This document shows positions 1 through 13,100 of a DNA stretch of 64,000 nt, in pieces. The notes beneath the pieces were generated by a model. The model had not been told where the DNA came from. It searched no databases and saw only the letters and a list, made by a program, of their open reading frames with translations. Origin of the DNA: Reticulitermes speratus (taxonomy: Eukaryota; Arthropoda; Insecta; Blattodea; Rhinotermitidae); the NCBI GenBank assembly GCA_021186555.1, contig JAJKFL010000039.1, positions 39,081,610 to 39,145,609 of the forward strand. The letters run 5' to 3'. How positions within the stretch are numbered: position 1 is the stretch's first letter; each line of letters begins with the position of its first letter. Made by a program: the position numbers and the translations under genes.

Positions 1-2093
1 AAATTTGTGGTCCATGGATGTGATATGCAGAAGCAGGGGGGCTTTGTACTTATAGTTGCCTAAAAATTTGTCCTTGTGTTTGTGTGTGTGTGTGTCCACG
101 CACGCATGCATGCATGCGCAGAGGCTTTGAGACAGGAACGTCATGTAATAATCGTATTAAACATTTAATTCTCCAGAGGGGAGATACACTGTTAGATATG
201 CCAAGGATATAGGGCTTTCATATATTTTTGTGGAATGTCCCTAGAAAAACTAGTTTGTTTCAGAAGGAAAGATACATGTTGTTGTTATGTTGCCATGTAG
301 CCTGGTGTATGAATATCAGTATTGTGGATGAACATACTGCCTCCACTTCTATCCCAAAGATGGAGGCAGTATGTTCCTCTGAATTGTGGTTCCAACCTCC
401 CTGATTACATGAGTTACAAAGGTTAAGGTATAAGTTCATAATGTCATTTTATGTGAATTGCCACCATTCGCACTGTCTCTTGACTAAGTTCAGAATTTCC
501 TACAGAAGTATTTTAAATGTTACAATATTAATCATCATTTAGAAAAGCTATTTTTAGAAACGAAATGTGAATTTACTCCAATCCTTTCTTTTTTCTGTAA
601 TCACGTGATGGTGGCAGACCCATTGTTGCCGAAGACTGTGTGGCTGCGAATGTTTTGCACACAGCCATCTTCCGCTTAATGTAAATAATCCGTTCCTGAA
701 AATCAGACATTCTGCACAAAAAATGCTGACCGGGAAGCCTATTTCCCATTATTTTAAATGGGAAAAAATTATGTGTTACAACGTGAACCCAAAATCCCCA
801 ACCGGTTTCCTAAAATGTAATTAAAACACAGTAAAATGCATATGTATATATGAGTAACAGACTATCATGTTAGGATGTAAAATGCTTGAAAGATTACTTC
901 CTGATCATTAAACAATCAGTATGGTTGTTAACAAACAGTTGCTTTGTTTGCAGTAACATGTACAGTTTTCATGCATATCGTTTTGTTAAAAATGTTGTAT
1001 TGAGTGTCTGGAACATTAATATAAATTTTTCGTATGTTATCATTGGTTGAAAAACGTATTGAGAGATATGTACGTTCTGTGAAGTTTGAATATTAAAAAC
1101 CAAGAGGCTTTCTACTGGGAAAATGTTAATCAGGGAGATGTTCTGCGTGGTGTGCCTGTGTATAAATGTTATAGAAACGAGTGTCTGGAAGTTATAAGTG
1201 CTCCTTTGTGGTGGGTTGGTGCACTAGGAGTATTCTAGAACTACATTCAGGACTAGACACAGTACCTGTTCTTTGCGTGCGATACAGCTGGTCACCTTGT
1301 CAGTGTTGCATGTCATACATTGATGCCGTCCTTTGTTGCAACTGATATAGAAGGAAACTCAAAACATATTCCTTTTTTTGACATTGTTAATTACAATTGT
1401 GTAATGTATGTTGGCATTGTGAAGTCTCACTCTTTTACTGTGTTTGGGATACTGTAATTGGTGTCCAAATGTTCCAGCTGTGTTTGTAATTCAGTTAATG
1501 GTTGTAGGAGGTGAAAGGTGCTAAAACAGGTCTGGGAAGGAGCAAGAGTGAGCATTAGTGAGCATGCTAACAGCTTGAGAGCACACTGAGTGTGCAGGAA
1601 AGGGAAAGCAATGCTGGTTTGTGTGGTAATATGTCTGAAATGTAGCAGGGAAATTAAAGTTTCCTCTGAACAGGGATTGACTGATTCTTGGATTATTATT
1701 GGAACTCCTTCAACTGCAGAAGTGGTGTGCTAGATATGAAGCTGTCATGCACTAAAATCCATTCAGGAGCCTGTCGTGTCAAAGTTCATTTAAAGTAATG
1801 ATTGTCGGATATTAAATTAGGCCTCAAGAATATGCCTGTGGTTTAACCACAGCAGTGGCTTACAGCAGCACTTTCATTATAGTGAGAAAAGTTGACATTA
1901 GTTTCTTAATGGTATGGACGACTCACACTTAAAACAAGGTCCTGTTTTCAGCAGTTTTCAGTTGGCTATGACTTTTAGCTTATATGAAACACCTGTTGTG
2001 TGATAAAAGGCATACCTTTTCATAACAATCATACATTGTGTTGTGTCTTGTCTGTGTGTTAAGCTAACACACGTGCCGTCCTGAATGTTGCAG
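1..2093 (+). other. rno intron (left edge of window)
   Basis: No coding segment was recognised. It holds a GT/GCAT-rich microsatellite (about 77-118) and a hairpin-type repeat (about 290-415) whose GATGGAGGCAG...GTTCCTCTGAA core recurs elsewhere in the window. The last bases before 2094 form a splice acceptor. An upstream rno exon must end left of position 1, because the first visible exon begins inside a codon. Confidence 0.6.
77..118. repeat. GT / GCAT-type microsatellite
   Basis: A run of alternating TG is followed by CACGCACG and GCATGCATGCATGCG units. It is a simple alternating purine-pyrimidine tract in the rno intron. Confidence 0.7.
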
Positions 2094-4105
2094 GCCTGCA
2101 CCCTGTCACAGAAGACCAGCTGGAGCGTGTGATTGAGGAACTGGAGATACGTTGTTGGGAGAAAGTGCAAACCATCGTCAAAACGGAGGAGGGACTTGGC
2201 ATAGAGTATGATGAGAATGTCATCTGTGACGTTTGCAGATCTGTGAGTGCTTGTGCTTTACTTTGTCTTATCATTAACCTGTGTCATAATATTGTAGTTC
2301 AGTGTTCAACGTGGTTTCTGTATTTGATACACAGGTTGTGCATTCACCAGCTTAAGCCCTTTGTCATGTTTTTTATAAAGGGCCTAAGTTGCTGAAGATA
2401 CAATTTCTGTACTGAATCATAATAGACCAGCATGATGTTAAAACAAATACTGAACAGGTCATGTTGGCCAAATTATGAAACTGAAGACAGTGTTCCCAGA
2501 GAATGGCCGTGAATGGACCAAAATGTGTTGGAGGTACTGTTGCCTATTGTCAGGTTGCTTTGATGGTTTTCAATTTTGAATATTACTTAACCTACTCTAA
2601 GTCAGAGTCAAAACTAGCTGCCTTCTGAATGGTACCTATTACCCATAGCTGAGGGTTGGTATGTCTATGAACGTGTATGAAGCGAGATAACTAATGCCAC
2701 TGACACATCTAAGAAATCATGAATTGGTTAAGGTGGTTTTTGGGAAGATGTATAATGGAAGTGTGACACCCAGGGCCCTGGTTCATGTCATTTCTGTCTG
2801 TACCATGAAACATCTTTTCCTCCATGGCTTCCCCTTCTTCCCTGAAGATGGAGGTAGCAGGTTTCTCCAAAACTAACTGGTGTCAAATTAAATTAAGTTT
2901 CAGACCAACTGATGCGCACTAAAACCACTTTTATTGTAGCTTTATTATAATTGTTAAAATTATAATAAAGCTACAATAAAAGTGGTTTTAGTGTGCATCA
3001 GTTGGTCTGAAACTTAATTTAATATGACGAAGATGCACGGTGTCAACAGTGTGAAATTTATAACTGGTGTCATTTTGTGTTATGTTCACCGTGCATCTTA
3101 GCATTCATTGGTTAAAGAATTGAAGCTTATAACTGGTGTCATATTCCAGAAGTCTGTAATCACACATTCTGCATGTTTGTGGTGATTAATTCAGTAAGCA
3201 CATTTTTCGTGCTGTCAGTCAGTAACGAGCATGCAGGTGGTGTGCATGTGTGCATATTGTTATGCGTGAAGTTTGTGAAGATGTATAATGGAAGTGTGAC
3301 ACCCAGGGCCCTGGTTCATGTCATTTCTGTCTGTACCATGAAACATCTTTTCCTCCATGGCTTCCCCTTCTTCCCTGAAGATGGAGGTAGCAGGTTTCTC
3401 CAAAACTAACTGGTGTCAAATTAAATTAAGTTTCAGACCAACTGATGCACACTAAAACCACTTTTATTGTAGCTTTATTATAATTGTTAAAATTATAATA
3501 AAGCTACAATAAAAGTGGTTTTAGTGTGCATCAGTTGGTCTGAAACTTAATTTAATATGACGAAGATGCACGGTGTCAACATTGTGAAATTTATAACTGG
3601 TGTCATTTTGTGTTATGTTCACCGTGCATCTTAGCATTCATTGGTTAAAGAATTGAAGATTATAACTGGTGTCATATTCCAGAAGTCTGTAATCACACAT
3701 TCTGCATGTTTGTGGTGATTAATTCAGTAAGCACATTTTTCGTGCTGTCAGTCAGTAACGAGCATGCAGGTGGTGTGCATGTGTGCATATTGTTATGCGT
3801 GAAGTTTCTGTTTGCAGCCGGACTCTGAGGAGGGCAATGAGATGGTGTTCTGTGACTCGTGCAATATCTGCGTACATCAGGCCTGCTATGGCATCACAAC
3901 AATACCATCAGGTTCCTGGCTCTGTCGTACATGTGCCCTGAACCTGCGTCCAGAGTGCGTACTCTGTCCCAACAAAGGGGGTGCCATGAAATGTACACGT
4001 TCAGGACAGAAGTGGGCACACGTATCCTGTGCTCTGTGGATTCCCGAAGTGAGCATTGGCTGTGTGGAACGCATGGAGCCTATTACCAAAATATCCAGCA
4101 TACCT
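2094..4105 (+). CDS. rno: rno exons encoding the first PHD finger and the C2HC half of the extended PHD
   Basis: Exon 2094-2242 follows a TTGCAG acceptor and ends in [10 protein letters not shown] before GTGAGT. Exon 3818-4105 follows TTTGCAG, is 96 codons long and ends before GTAAGT. Together they build the first PHD finger: CDVC, then [15 protein letters not shown], then WLCRTC. Next comes the pre-PHD zinc knuckle with [12 protein letters not shown] and WAHVSCALW. The IPEVSIG and [11 protein letters not shown] strings are typical of JADE/BRPF-type extended PHDs, which in this family read the histone H3 tail. All zinc ligands are present. A 533-bp tandem duplication fills most of the intron between the two exons. 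Confidence 0.95.
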
Positions 4106-7100
4106 GTAAGTCTGTCTTGAGTGGTTTGTTCTTTTACATACTCAAATTATTTTTGTTCTGTTATTTATTTTATAGTGGTGTTCTCCATGTTTGTTAAACC
4201 AGGCCTTCTCAACCTTTTGTGTGGTGTGGGCAACTTTGGCAAAATTTGGTCTGCATGGCAGCAGTATGAAGCTTAATACAAAGAATGAATATGTATACTT
4301 ATAATTATATGTACATTTGTAACTGTGTATGTTTCTGTACATCCTGTGCAATAAAAATATACTGATAATGATAGGAAAAAAAAATATGTACAAAATGCAA
4401 CTCACAACCTAGGCTAGTGTTTCACTATTTTTAGCACATTTTTACAACATGAATTAGTAATGTAATGTATGGCTCCATAAATAAACAGCTAATAAGTTTT
4501 AAAATTGATTTGGCATTCTGTCTCAGCTTTGCCAGGCAAAGGGTTTAAAAGACATTTTCTCATCTTGTGTATCTCTGTAGGCAACATGTTGCCCAAGAGC
4601 TATGGGTTGAGTGGGCCTATGTTAAACTGTGTTTCAGTATGGTAAATACTTCACAGGTTTTTTTTATTTATCTGTGTTCATCTTTTATTCTTCTGGGTAG
4701 TGAGTGAACTGAATCACTTTAACCTTTTGGCACCCGAATTAAATGCCTTGTGGGAGCTGCAGAAGACGAGAATTTAACCTTTTAAAGGCAGTTCGTACCC
4801 CACAGTAAACACTTTTCATCTCAGGTATAAAAACCAATCAGTTTATGTTATATAGGGCAAAAGTCACTATTTGTTCTGAGATAAATACAAAACACGTACA
4901 TACAGTGTGGCCAGACTGTACAATTTTTGAATGTTAAAACTGGTGGCACATAAAGTAGCCAGTAGGCTTTAAAAGGTTATATGAGGTCTACATAAGGAAG
5001 GCCATTAAATGCCATCACCTTAACCTGACTTTCAGTGTTTTGAGCATCACTGTGCATGATGGGTATACTTGATGTTCGGCACCAAAGGGTTAAATTTAGT
5101 AAATTCCGTGTCAGGAAACTTGTATTAAGCTTATGTTTAATTAATGGAGTCATGCACAGATTGCCATAAGTATGTTAACACTGGCAGTACCAACTTTAAT
5201 TCTTGGAGTACCATACTGTTATTTTAGGTTGTCAGAACCGCTTTTCTGTCTTTGGCAAACAATATGTATAAAGACTTGCTAGGAACTTTGGCTGGGAAGA
5301 GAATTCTGTCCAGATATTTTGCACATACAGACTGCAGTGTTTATAAAAGTTGTTGATCCATACTCCACTGGCACTTAGTGTTAAAATTTCTTTTTTTTAT
5401 GCTGTTCAGAAATTCCTTAATCTTTTTTCCTTCCATTTACAGCAAAGTCGGTGGGCATTGATCTGTGTTCTCTGTCGAGAGAGAGTGGGGGCATGCATTC
5501 AGTGCTCTGTGAAAACGTGCAAGACAGCGTACCACGTTACCTGTGCTTTTAAGCACGGTCTTGAAATGAAGGCCATCATTGAGGACGAAAATGCTGATGA
5601 TGGAGTGAAACTGAGGGTGTGTATTGACATATGTGATGTGTGGCTCCTGTCTTATATTACTGTGCTTTGCTGCTCATTGCAGTAGTTTGTTTTGCAGTGT
5701 GACATTTTGTAGTTTTGGTTACTTGCCTACCAAACTACACGATGTCACATCTCAGATCTCTATAGTCCCTGCTGTGAGGGCCTTATATCTCACCGACACT
5801 ATTCTTGTTTGCAGTCATATTGCCAAAAACACAGTGTCACAAGCAAGAAGGAGAAGAGCGGCTCAGCATCAGAAGACGAAGAATCAAAGAGAAAGAAGAG
5901 AAAGGACATGACATCCGAGGAGAAAAACCAGGCGCGGGCAGCAAAGTTTGTATCCACACTTGCTTATTATACATACTGACTTATTATTTACTGAAAAATA
6001 ATCATTAGAACTTCATCATAAGGTGAATAATAACCGCCAATCACATCTAAGCCCTTTTTGCATAAGATATGGTTTTAATGCACCATGTTTTGGCTCAACA
6101 AGAGGCCAATATCTGGCTAATAAGACACTAAAGAACTTCCTAGGCAACACCAGTGCAGAGAGGTGTATAAAATAACGGGGTTTGCAGCTCTTGTATACAT
6201 TTATTTACACAATTTCACGAAGAACAGATCGCAGAATATAAGGAAAACTAGGAACGATATCTTGAATATTGTTTCAATCACAAGTACACATTTTAACGAA
6301 TGTGAATATAAAACGATCCGCCAAGGCCGAATATTTACAGAAAATCCCGCTCTCTTGTCTGGAAGTGCTGTATTAATTATAGTATAATGTTCTGGGGTTC
6401 ATCTTCATCAATGAGAAATGTTTTCATAATTCAAAAGAGAGCAATTAGGATTATGCTGAGGCTGGGTCCAAGGAGTTCTTGTAGAGAAGGTTTAAAAAAA
6501 CTGGATATACTTACAGTTCCTTGTTTCTATATCTATGTTTTGATGTTATTTTTAGTTAAAAATCCTAAAATCTATCAAACCAACACCTCAGTTCATGGCA
6601 GGAGTACTAGGCAACAAGACAAACTGCATGTACCTTCTGTGAGATCTTCCACAATACAGAGAGGTGTATATTATTCATCTATTAAAATATTTGATCACCT
6701 TCCACAAAATATTTCGAAACTTCATAACAATATACATATTTTAAAGACTATGTTAAGGAATTATCTTGTTAAGAATGCATTTTATTCTATTGACGAATTT
6801 CTTTCTAAAGATTGTGATAGTTAACCAGCAACAAATAATTTTTCAACTGCTGTTGCACTCCTTTTATAGTTCATTATTATTAGCAACATATATGTGTATT
6901 CTGTGTATGTCTTTTATTCTACTTAATTTATTGTAATCCATATATTTACCTTATCTTAGTGAGTGAGTATGAATTCTCTTGTTATTTATAGTGTTTTACT
7001 AAATCTATGTAACTTTGTATCTCATCTATATCTCAGTGTCTTGACTTGATTGCATATTGCAATCTACTCTGTTCTTGACGATTTCCATATCCATTCCTAC

Positions 7101-10100
7101 TTACGTGGATGTTGGATCGGTGAATGTATATATGTATGTATGTATATACTATTTCTAATCCTAAACTATTTTAGTGCTTTACTTTTAACGTCTTGTTTTG
7201 TCATATTTATTGAAAATACTCGTGTAATACAATTTTTTAGATCAACTGTTTCGACTTATCATATACTTTTATGATATTTGTGAATTGAGATCTCAGCATT
7301 ATACATGGGTGATGTAAAATAATAATATGCAACTTACACAATAATTTCCTTAGTGTCTTATTAGCCTGATGATGGCTTGTTGTTGAACCAAAACATGTTG
7401 CATTAAGCCACATATTATACAAAAAGATCTTAGTTGTGATTTTTGGTTATTACTCACCTTGTGTATCTTCATCACAATGGGATGTCCAACATACAAAAAG
7501 ATCTTAGTTGTGATTTTTGGTTATTACTCACCTTGTGTATCTTCGTCACAATGGGATGTCCAACATACAAAAAGATCTTAGTTATGATTTTTGGTTATTA
7601 CTCACCTTGTGTATCTTCGTCACAATGGGATGTCCAACATACAAAAAGATCTTAGTTGTGATTTTTGGTTATTACTCACCTTGTGTATCTTCGTCACAAT
7701 GGGATGTCCAACATACAAAAAAGATCTTAGTTATGATTTTTGGTTATTACTCACCTTGTGTATCTTCGTCACAATGGGATGTCCAACATACAAAAAAAGA
7801 CTTCATCGTCTGGGAGGTCACTTGTGCAGTCATGTGACATTCATAAAGTGTCATGAAAGTACTGCATTTCACTCAATGTGCAGGTCTGCTGTAGGTCTAA
7901 ATCTTAGAAAGTGACTGCAAAATGGATGGCAGACAGTCACATTGCAACTGTTGTTTGACACCCACCTCTTGAATGTGTCTGATTCATCTACAGAAAAATA
8001 CTGATATTTAAGCTTGGGGATGTATGTGTACTTTGTCTGTGTTGTATAAGGATTTGGCATTAAATGTCATTGTAGTTTTGGAGACTTATATTTTTGGCAT
8101 GATATGCCCTGAGCACAGTCATGGTTACAAGGGGTTGTGGTAGAAACTGTTTTAAAAAATACATTCTACCAGTAGAGAGAAGTTGTTGAAAAGTGTGGAA
8201 AAGCCATATGTAGGAATTTCTGGAGAATGATGGAACATGAGGACAAGTTTTCTGGGACATGATGCTGTGTAGTTTGTTAGCCGGGTACCAGATTACATGG
8301 TGTAACACCTTAAAAAAACCATGATGGTAATTAATGCTCGCTGCTGTGAGAATCTCAGATTTCACAACAGTGTTTTCGTAATGAAACTCCCACGTGCTGT
8401 GTGGTGTTTCATTTCCCTGATTTTGGACCATCACAGTGCACAATTAATTTCTAGTTCTGGTGTGTCAAACAGGCTGCAAGAAATAGAAGCTGAATTTGAC
8501 AAGCACGTGAGCATCAAGGACATCACACAACACATGGATGTTGACCCAGAGGGAATACAGTATATATACAACTACTGGAAGCTCAAGAGAAAGGTGAGTT
8601 GGATTATTCAGCACTAAAATTTCTGTGACACCTTTAGTGAGCTTCAATGAAAACAGGATTTAAAAGAAAGCCCCCCCCCCTTTTTTTTTTACTAGACTTG
8701 GGACTGGGAAAGAATAAGTGGGAGTAGTGTGATTGAATTGTCTGTTCTGACCCAAAGGCTGTTAAGTAGAGGGATATGGCACCCAAAGTTACAGATGTTA
8801 TGTACTTGTGAATACATTTATAAATAGTTTGAATATGCAGAAATTGTGTTTTTGGGCTCTGATGATTATTTAATAATGTGGATGAAGGAAGCCACATTTT
8901 TATCGTCTGTAGATACAGTGAATTTCTCGTAGTAAGATTTTGGGACTGGATTCATATAGCATTTTAAAATTGTATAAAATTTTAGTGTGAGTGTGCTGTT
9001 GTATGGAGGGCGGGAGAGGTGCATGCAGGGTTTTGGTGGGGAGACCTGAGGGAGGGAGACCACTTGGAGGACCTAGGTGTAGATGGGAGGATAATATTAA
9101 AATTGACCTTCAAGACATGGGATGGGGAGGCATGGACTGGATTGCTCTGGCTCAGGATAGGGACAGGTGTTGGGCACTTGTGAATGCGGTAATGAACCTT
9201 TGGGTTCTATAAAATGCGGGGAATTTCTTGACTAGCTAAGGGCCTGTTAGCTTCTCCGGAAGGACCCTGCTCCATGGAGAAAGAGAGTTTGTGTGTGTGC
9301 TGTGGCTGTACCATCCAAAAGTTAATACTGGAGCAGCATGGGTGCCAAAATTGTAAGTTTAAGCACATTTTGAAGTGTAGGTCAGTTTCATAATGAACTG
9401 TTTGAAAACCAACACAAAATCTGTGTTTGTGTTTATTGTGTGTGTTTGCTGGGCCAACTGCTAACATACTCATTTATACCTACATTGAATGTGCTTGTGT
9501 TTTATGATCTTCAAACATTTCAGTTCTTGTGCCTGTCCACAGAATATCAGCTGGAGATGTTCTAAAGGTGTTTTCGGGCAAAATCAATAGAAGTTAAGAG
9601 TATGTACTTGTTATTGATGTATCTGCCAAATGAAGTGCAGTCTGCTTTAAAAAAATACATTTTATCAGTATGAAGTAGGGATGGTTGTTGATTAAGAATT
9701 CTATGTTGTGATGTTGGTGATATTCATTTCTGTATTGAATCATGCATCAGGTCGTGAGTTTCCAAATTGCTCTAGTGCCTATTGGAATTCAGTACTACAC
9801 ACTGTGTGTTGCTTTTCTTTATATTTCACATTGTTTTGCTTAGATATTAATTACACTGGTTACATGTTCTGATGGAAATCATCCATTTCCATGTCTCAAG
9901 TGTCATGGTTATCCATGTATTTCTTTCTCCTACACAACTTAACTCCATGTTTTTTCTGCAACCCCTGGTATTTTGATTTTTAATTACTCTGTGTATAATA
10001 TAAGCAATTTTATACTGCAAAGAAATTATGTAGTATAATGATACATTCTGTCTCTATTCATATCAGGCATTTTCTAATATAATGTATTGGTGTATTAGAA

Positions 10101-13100
10101 TGAGTTGACATGTCTAACAAAAATGCACAGGTTTTCAAACCTTTGCATTTTTGTTCGGCTCTGGTGCTAACCTCCTATTCAGTGGGTTACTGGGGGTAAA
10201 GTGGCCGAGTCATGACGTTGACCACTCACCTCCATCTAGCACCAAGGTTAGGATGAGGAGGGCCATACCTCTGTCCTCCTATATGTCTTCATGGCTTGGA
10301 CAGGGACACCTTTTACTTGGAGAAGATTCTGTATATCTAATTGATTATTATCCTTAATTTAAGTTTTATGTCATGCAGGCTGGTTTCAACAAACCACTCC
10401 TACCACCCAAGTCGGAGGATGTGGACATCCTGTCTCATCAGCAGGAGCAAGCAGATATTGAGAAGATGAAGATGTTTGTGCAGCTGCGGCAAGACCTTGA
10501 GCGGGTCAGTATAACACAGTCCTCTATTACTTTTAACCCTCTTATTGCCAGGGTGTATGGGTAGGTTACACTAAAAGCTGATAACCTGTTCAAATAGAGA
10601 AATATTGAGATATGTAGTGAGTAAGAGAGTCACGCTATTCAGTGATGTGATTGCTGCTGAAATCTGGTGGATGAGAATGAAGCTTAATGCACTTCATCTG
10701 GTGTCCAATAGGTTGCTTGACAGCATAATGTGCAAGAGTACCAGTGGCTGACAGATTGGCCACCTTGCTTCAAAAGCGTCAATGTTGTTATCCACATATT
10801 TTAATATGAACCTCAAGAAAACATTTTGTACTATATGTGATGTGAAGTTTTCATAGCATTGTTGAACTTGATTACGATCCTGTGGGACACAATGCCGTGT
10901 TGCTTGGTAATTGCTTCTGGATGTTTTGGAAGAGCTTGCGGTCTTCAGCATCAGGGTAACCAATTGTAAGACAGTCTTAGATGCAGAGGCAATCTAGGTT
11001 TTTGAAAATTGCTGTGATAGGTCTTCGAGCTTAAGCAACCTTTGACTATTACTGGTTTATAGGCTTTGTACATCAACTGGTATTCCAAACAGAACGGCAT
11101 TTATAAAACTGGATCTTTTTCACGCCTTTTTGGAAAGATGGGGAAGCAGCTGTGCAGTTGGATCCATTAGAAAGATAACCTCAGTCACTGGGCAGCTTAA
11201 GTCAGTCAATCAAACTGATATAAGTACCTGATCCTAGGTGCCAAATGTTTAGTTTGCATGTGTAGTTATTTTATTTACTTGAGTTTTCCATATTAATTTT
11301 TATTTGAATATACAAATTTGAATCTTGTTGCTGCAGAATAGTATGTAATTTCAGGTTGAAGCCTTCTGTGTGACACAGTAGTGTTAAAACGTGGAAGACT
11401 GCTATACGAAAAATCCCCACTGTGAAAACCATAAAATTGGTGCTATATAGATTATTTACACGAAGTATGTTACATTAGAAATTCTGACTGTGGTGTGACA
11501 TGGGCATGATGCCCATGTAGTCTGGTAGAAACATATAAACCTTTTTAGAGGAACCTGCTACCTCTGTCTCCACTCTTCTGTCATGAAGATGGAGGCAGCA
11601 GGTTCCTCTGAAATGTTAAATTTTTACCAGACGACATGGTGTCATGTTCCAGAGAGTGTTATTCGTCTTTATTGACAGAACATTTTACTTTGTATTATTA
11701 TGTTCACGTAATGCATACCACCTACAATGATGTGCTGTTTTAGAAACTGGTCCATCTCTTCCTCCTCCTCCTCCTCCTCATCATCATCATCATCAAGCAG
11801 TGGCAGCAGGAGTGGTGGTGGTGGTAGTTTTAGTAGTTAGTAGTAGTAGTAGTCCACTAAAACATTTCCAATTGGTCATGTGTGTATTTTCGGAAGTCCA
11901 GTTGTTTGTTCATGTCACAGTGTCATGTGCTTCACACGTGGAATGTTCCAAGTGATAAAATTTACTTTTCTAACTGCATGATCGTTACTAGCTTCATGTT
12001 ACTTCCATTCCTGATTGCCAGTTTGCCGTATTAATCAGCTGTATATCCCAAGGGGTGTGTTGGCATTCGGTGTGGAGGCTGCCGGTGTTTCTGTTACGAA
12101 CTGCTTATTTTCTTGCAAGTTATAAATATGGACGTGGCTTGAACCCTAAACACAAAGTTCAAAAATGTTTTAGACTTGGAACCAGAGAGGATAGTGAGAT
12201 AAATAGGCCATACTTTGCACATTTTAATTTTCAAGTTTCTGTGTGAGTAGTGTACCAAAATTTTCTTTTGAAGAACTGTATTGTGGATGCTGTAAGCACT
12301 CTTACTTTTAGTGATATTACAGTGTGAAGTTGGAATCTCTACACATTAAAAAAAACTGCAACCATGTATTGTAGATGCTTAGCTTTTCACTTTAATAAAT
12401 CAGCATTTTGGGATGTAGGTGTGGTGAATTACCATTACGTAAAAACTGCAATTTTTATTTTACAGTAACTGTCCGGCTTCAATGAAAATTAAGGGGACAG
12501 AATAAATTAAGAATAACGAGAAAAAAATGCTTCTGTTTACCTTCTGGCAAAGGTTTGATCATGTTTTGATTGTCTTCTGTTACTTTCAGGTCCGTAATCT
12601 CTGCTACATGGTGAGTCGGAGGGAGAAGTTGTCACGAACCTTCTTCCGGATGCGTGAACAGACTTTCCACAAACAGGTAGCTGTGCTCAGTGACTCGAGC
12701 TGCAATTTGAAGGGCAAGGAGGTAGCAGCTGTCATAGAAGCAAACCATGGCCCTTCCATTTATGATCGTCTGTACTCAGAACCCAGTGCAGAGGATCACA
12801 GTGGGGACTTTGAACTGTTGCTTACCCGTATAGCAGGCGTTGCATCACCTAAACCCAGCACCGCAGATGAGAAGAGCAAAACGGACTTAAATGGTCTGGT
12901 GAAGTGCTCCTCTGACAAGAAGTCATCATTGGACAATCCATATAAAAGACTGTATTTTAATGGTGCAGGTAGGCGCAGGAGCAGTCTGTATGGCAGCATG
13001 TCCAGTGGGAGTGAGACAGATACAGCTGCCCCATCAAGAGGGGGCAGACGCCCCAGTTGTAATGTCTCTGTTCGCAAGACCCAGGTTGCCACAAGATTGG

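Larger units (their letters stand above)
2744..3809 (+). repeat. 533-bp direct tandem duplication in rno intron
   Basis: Copy 1 (2744-3276) and copy 2 (3277-3809) differ at only a handful of bases in the parts I compared, for example at 2915/3448 and at the GTCAACA(G/T)TGTG site. The second copy ends within ten bases of the acceptor of the rno PHD exon at 3818. Each copy contains the same 137-bp palindrome and the same piece of a dispersed hairpin repeat. Near-identity implies a recent duplication. Confidence 0.93.

Noticed and set aside
7443-7914. Three overlapping frames repeating an HLVYL(R/H)[12 protein letters not shown] peptide
   Set aside because: They arise from the 74-bp tandem array. 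The unit length shifts frame, so no single frame covers it, and no splice context supports coding.
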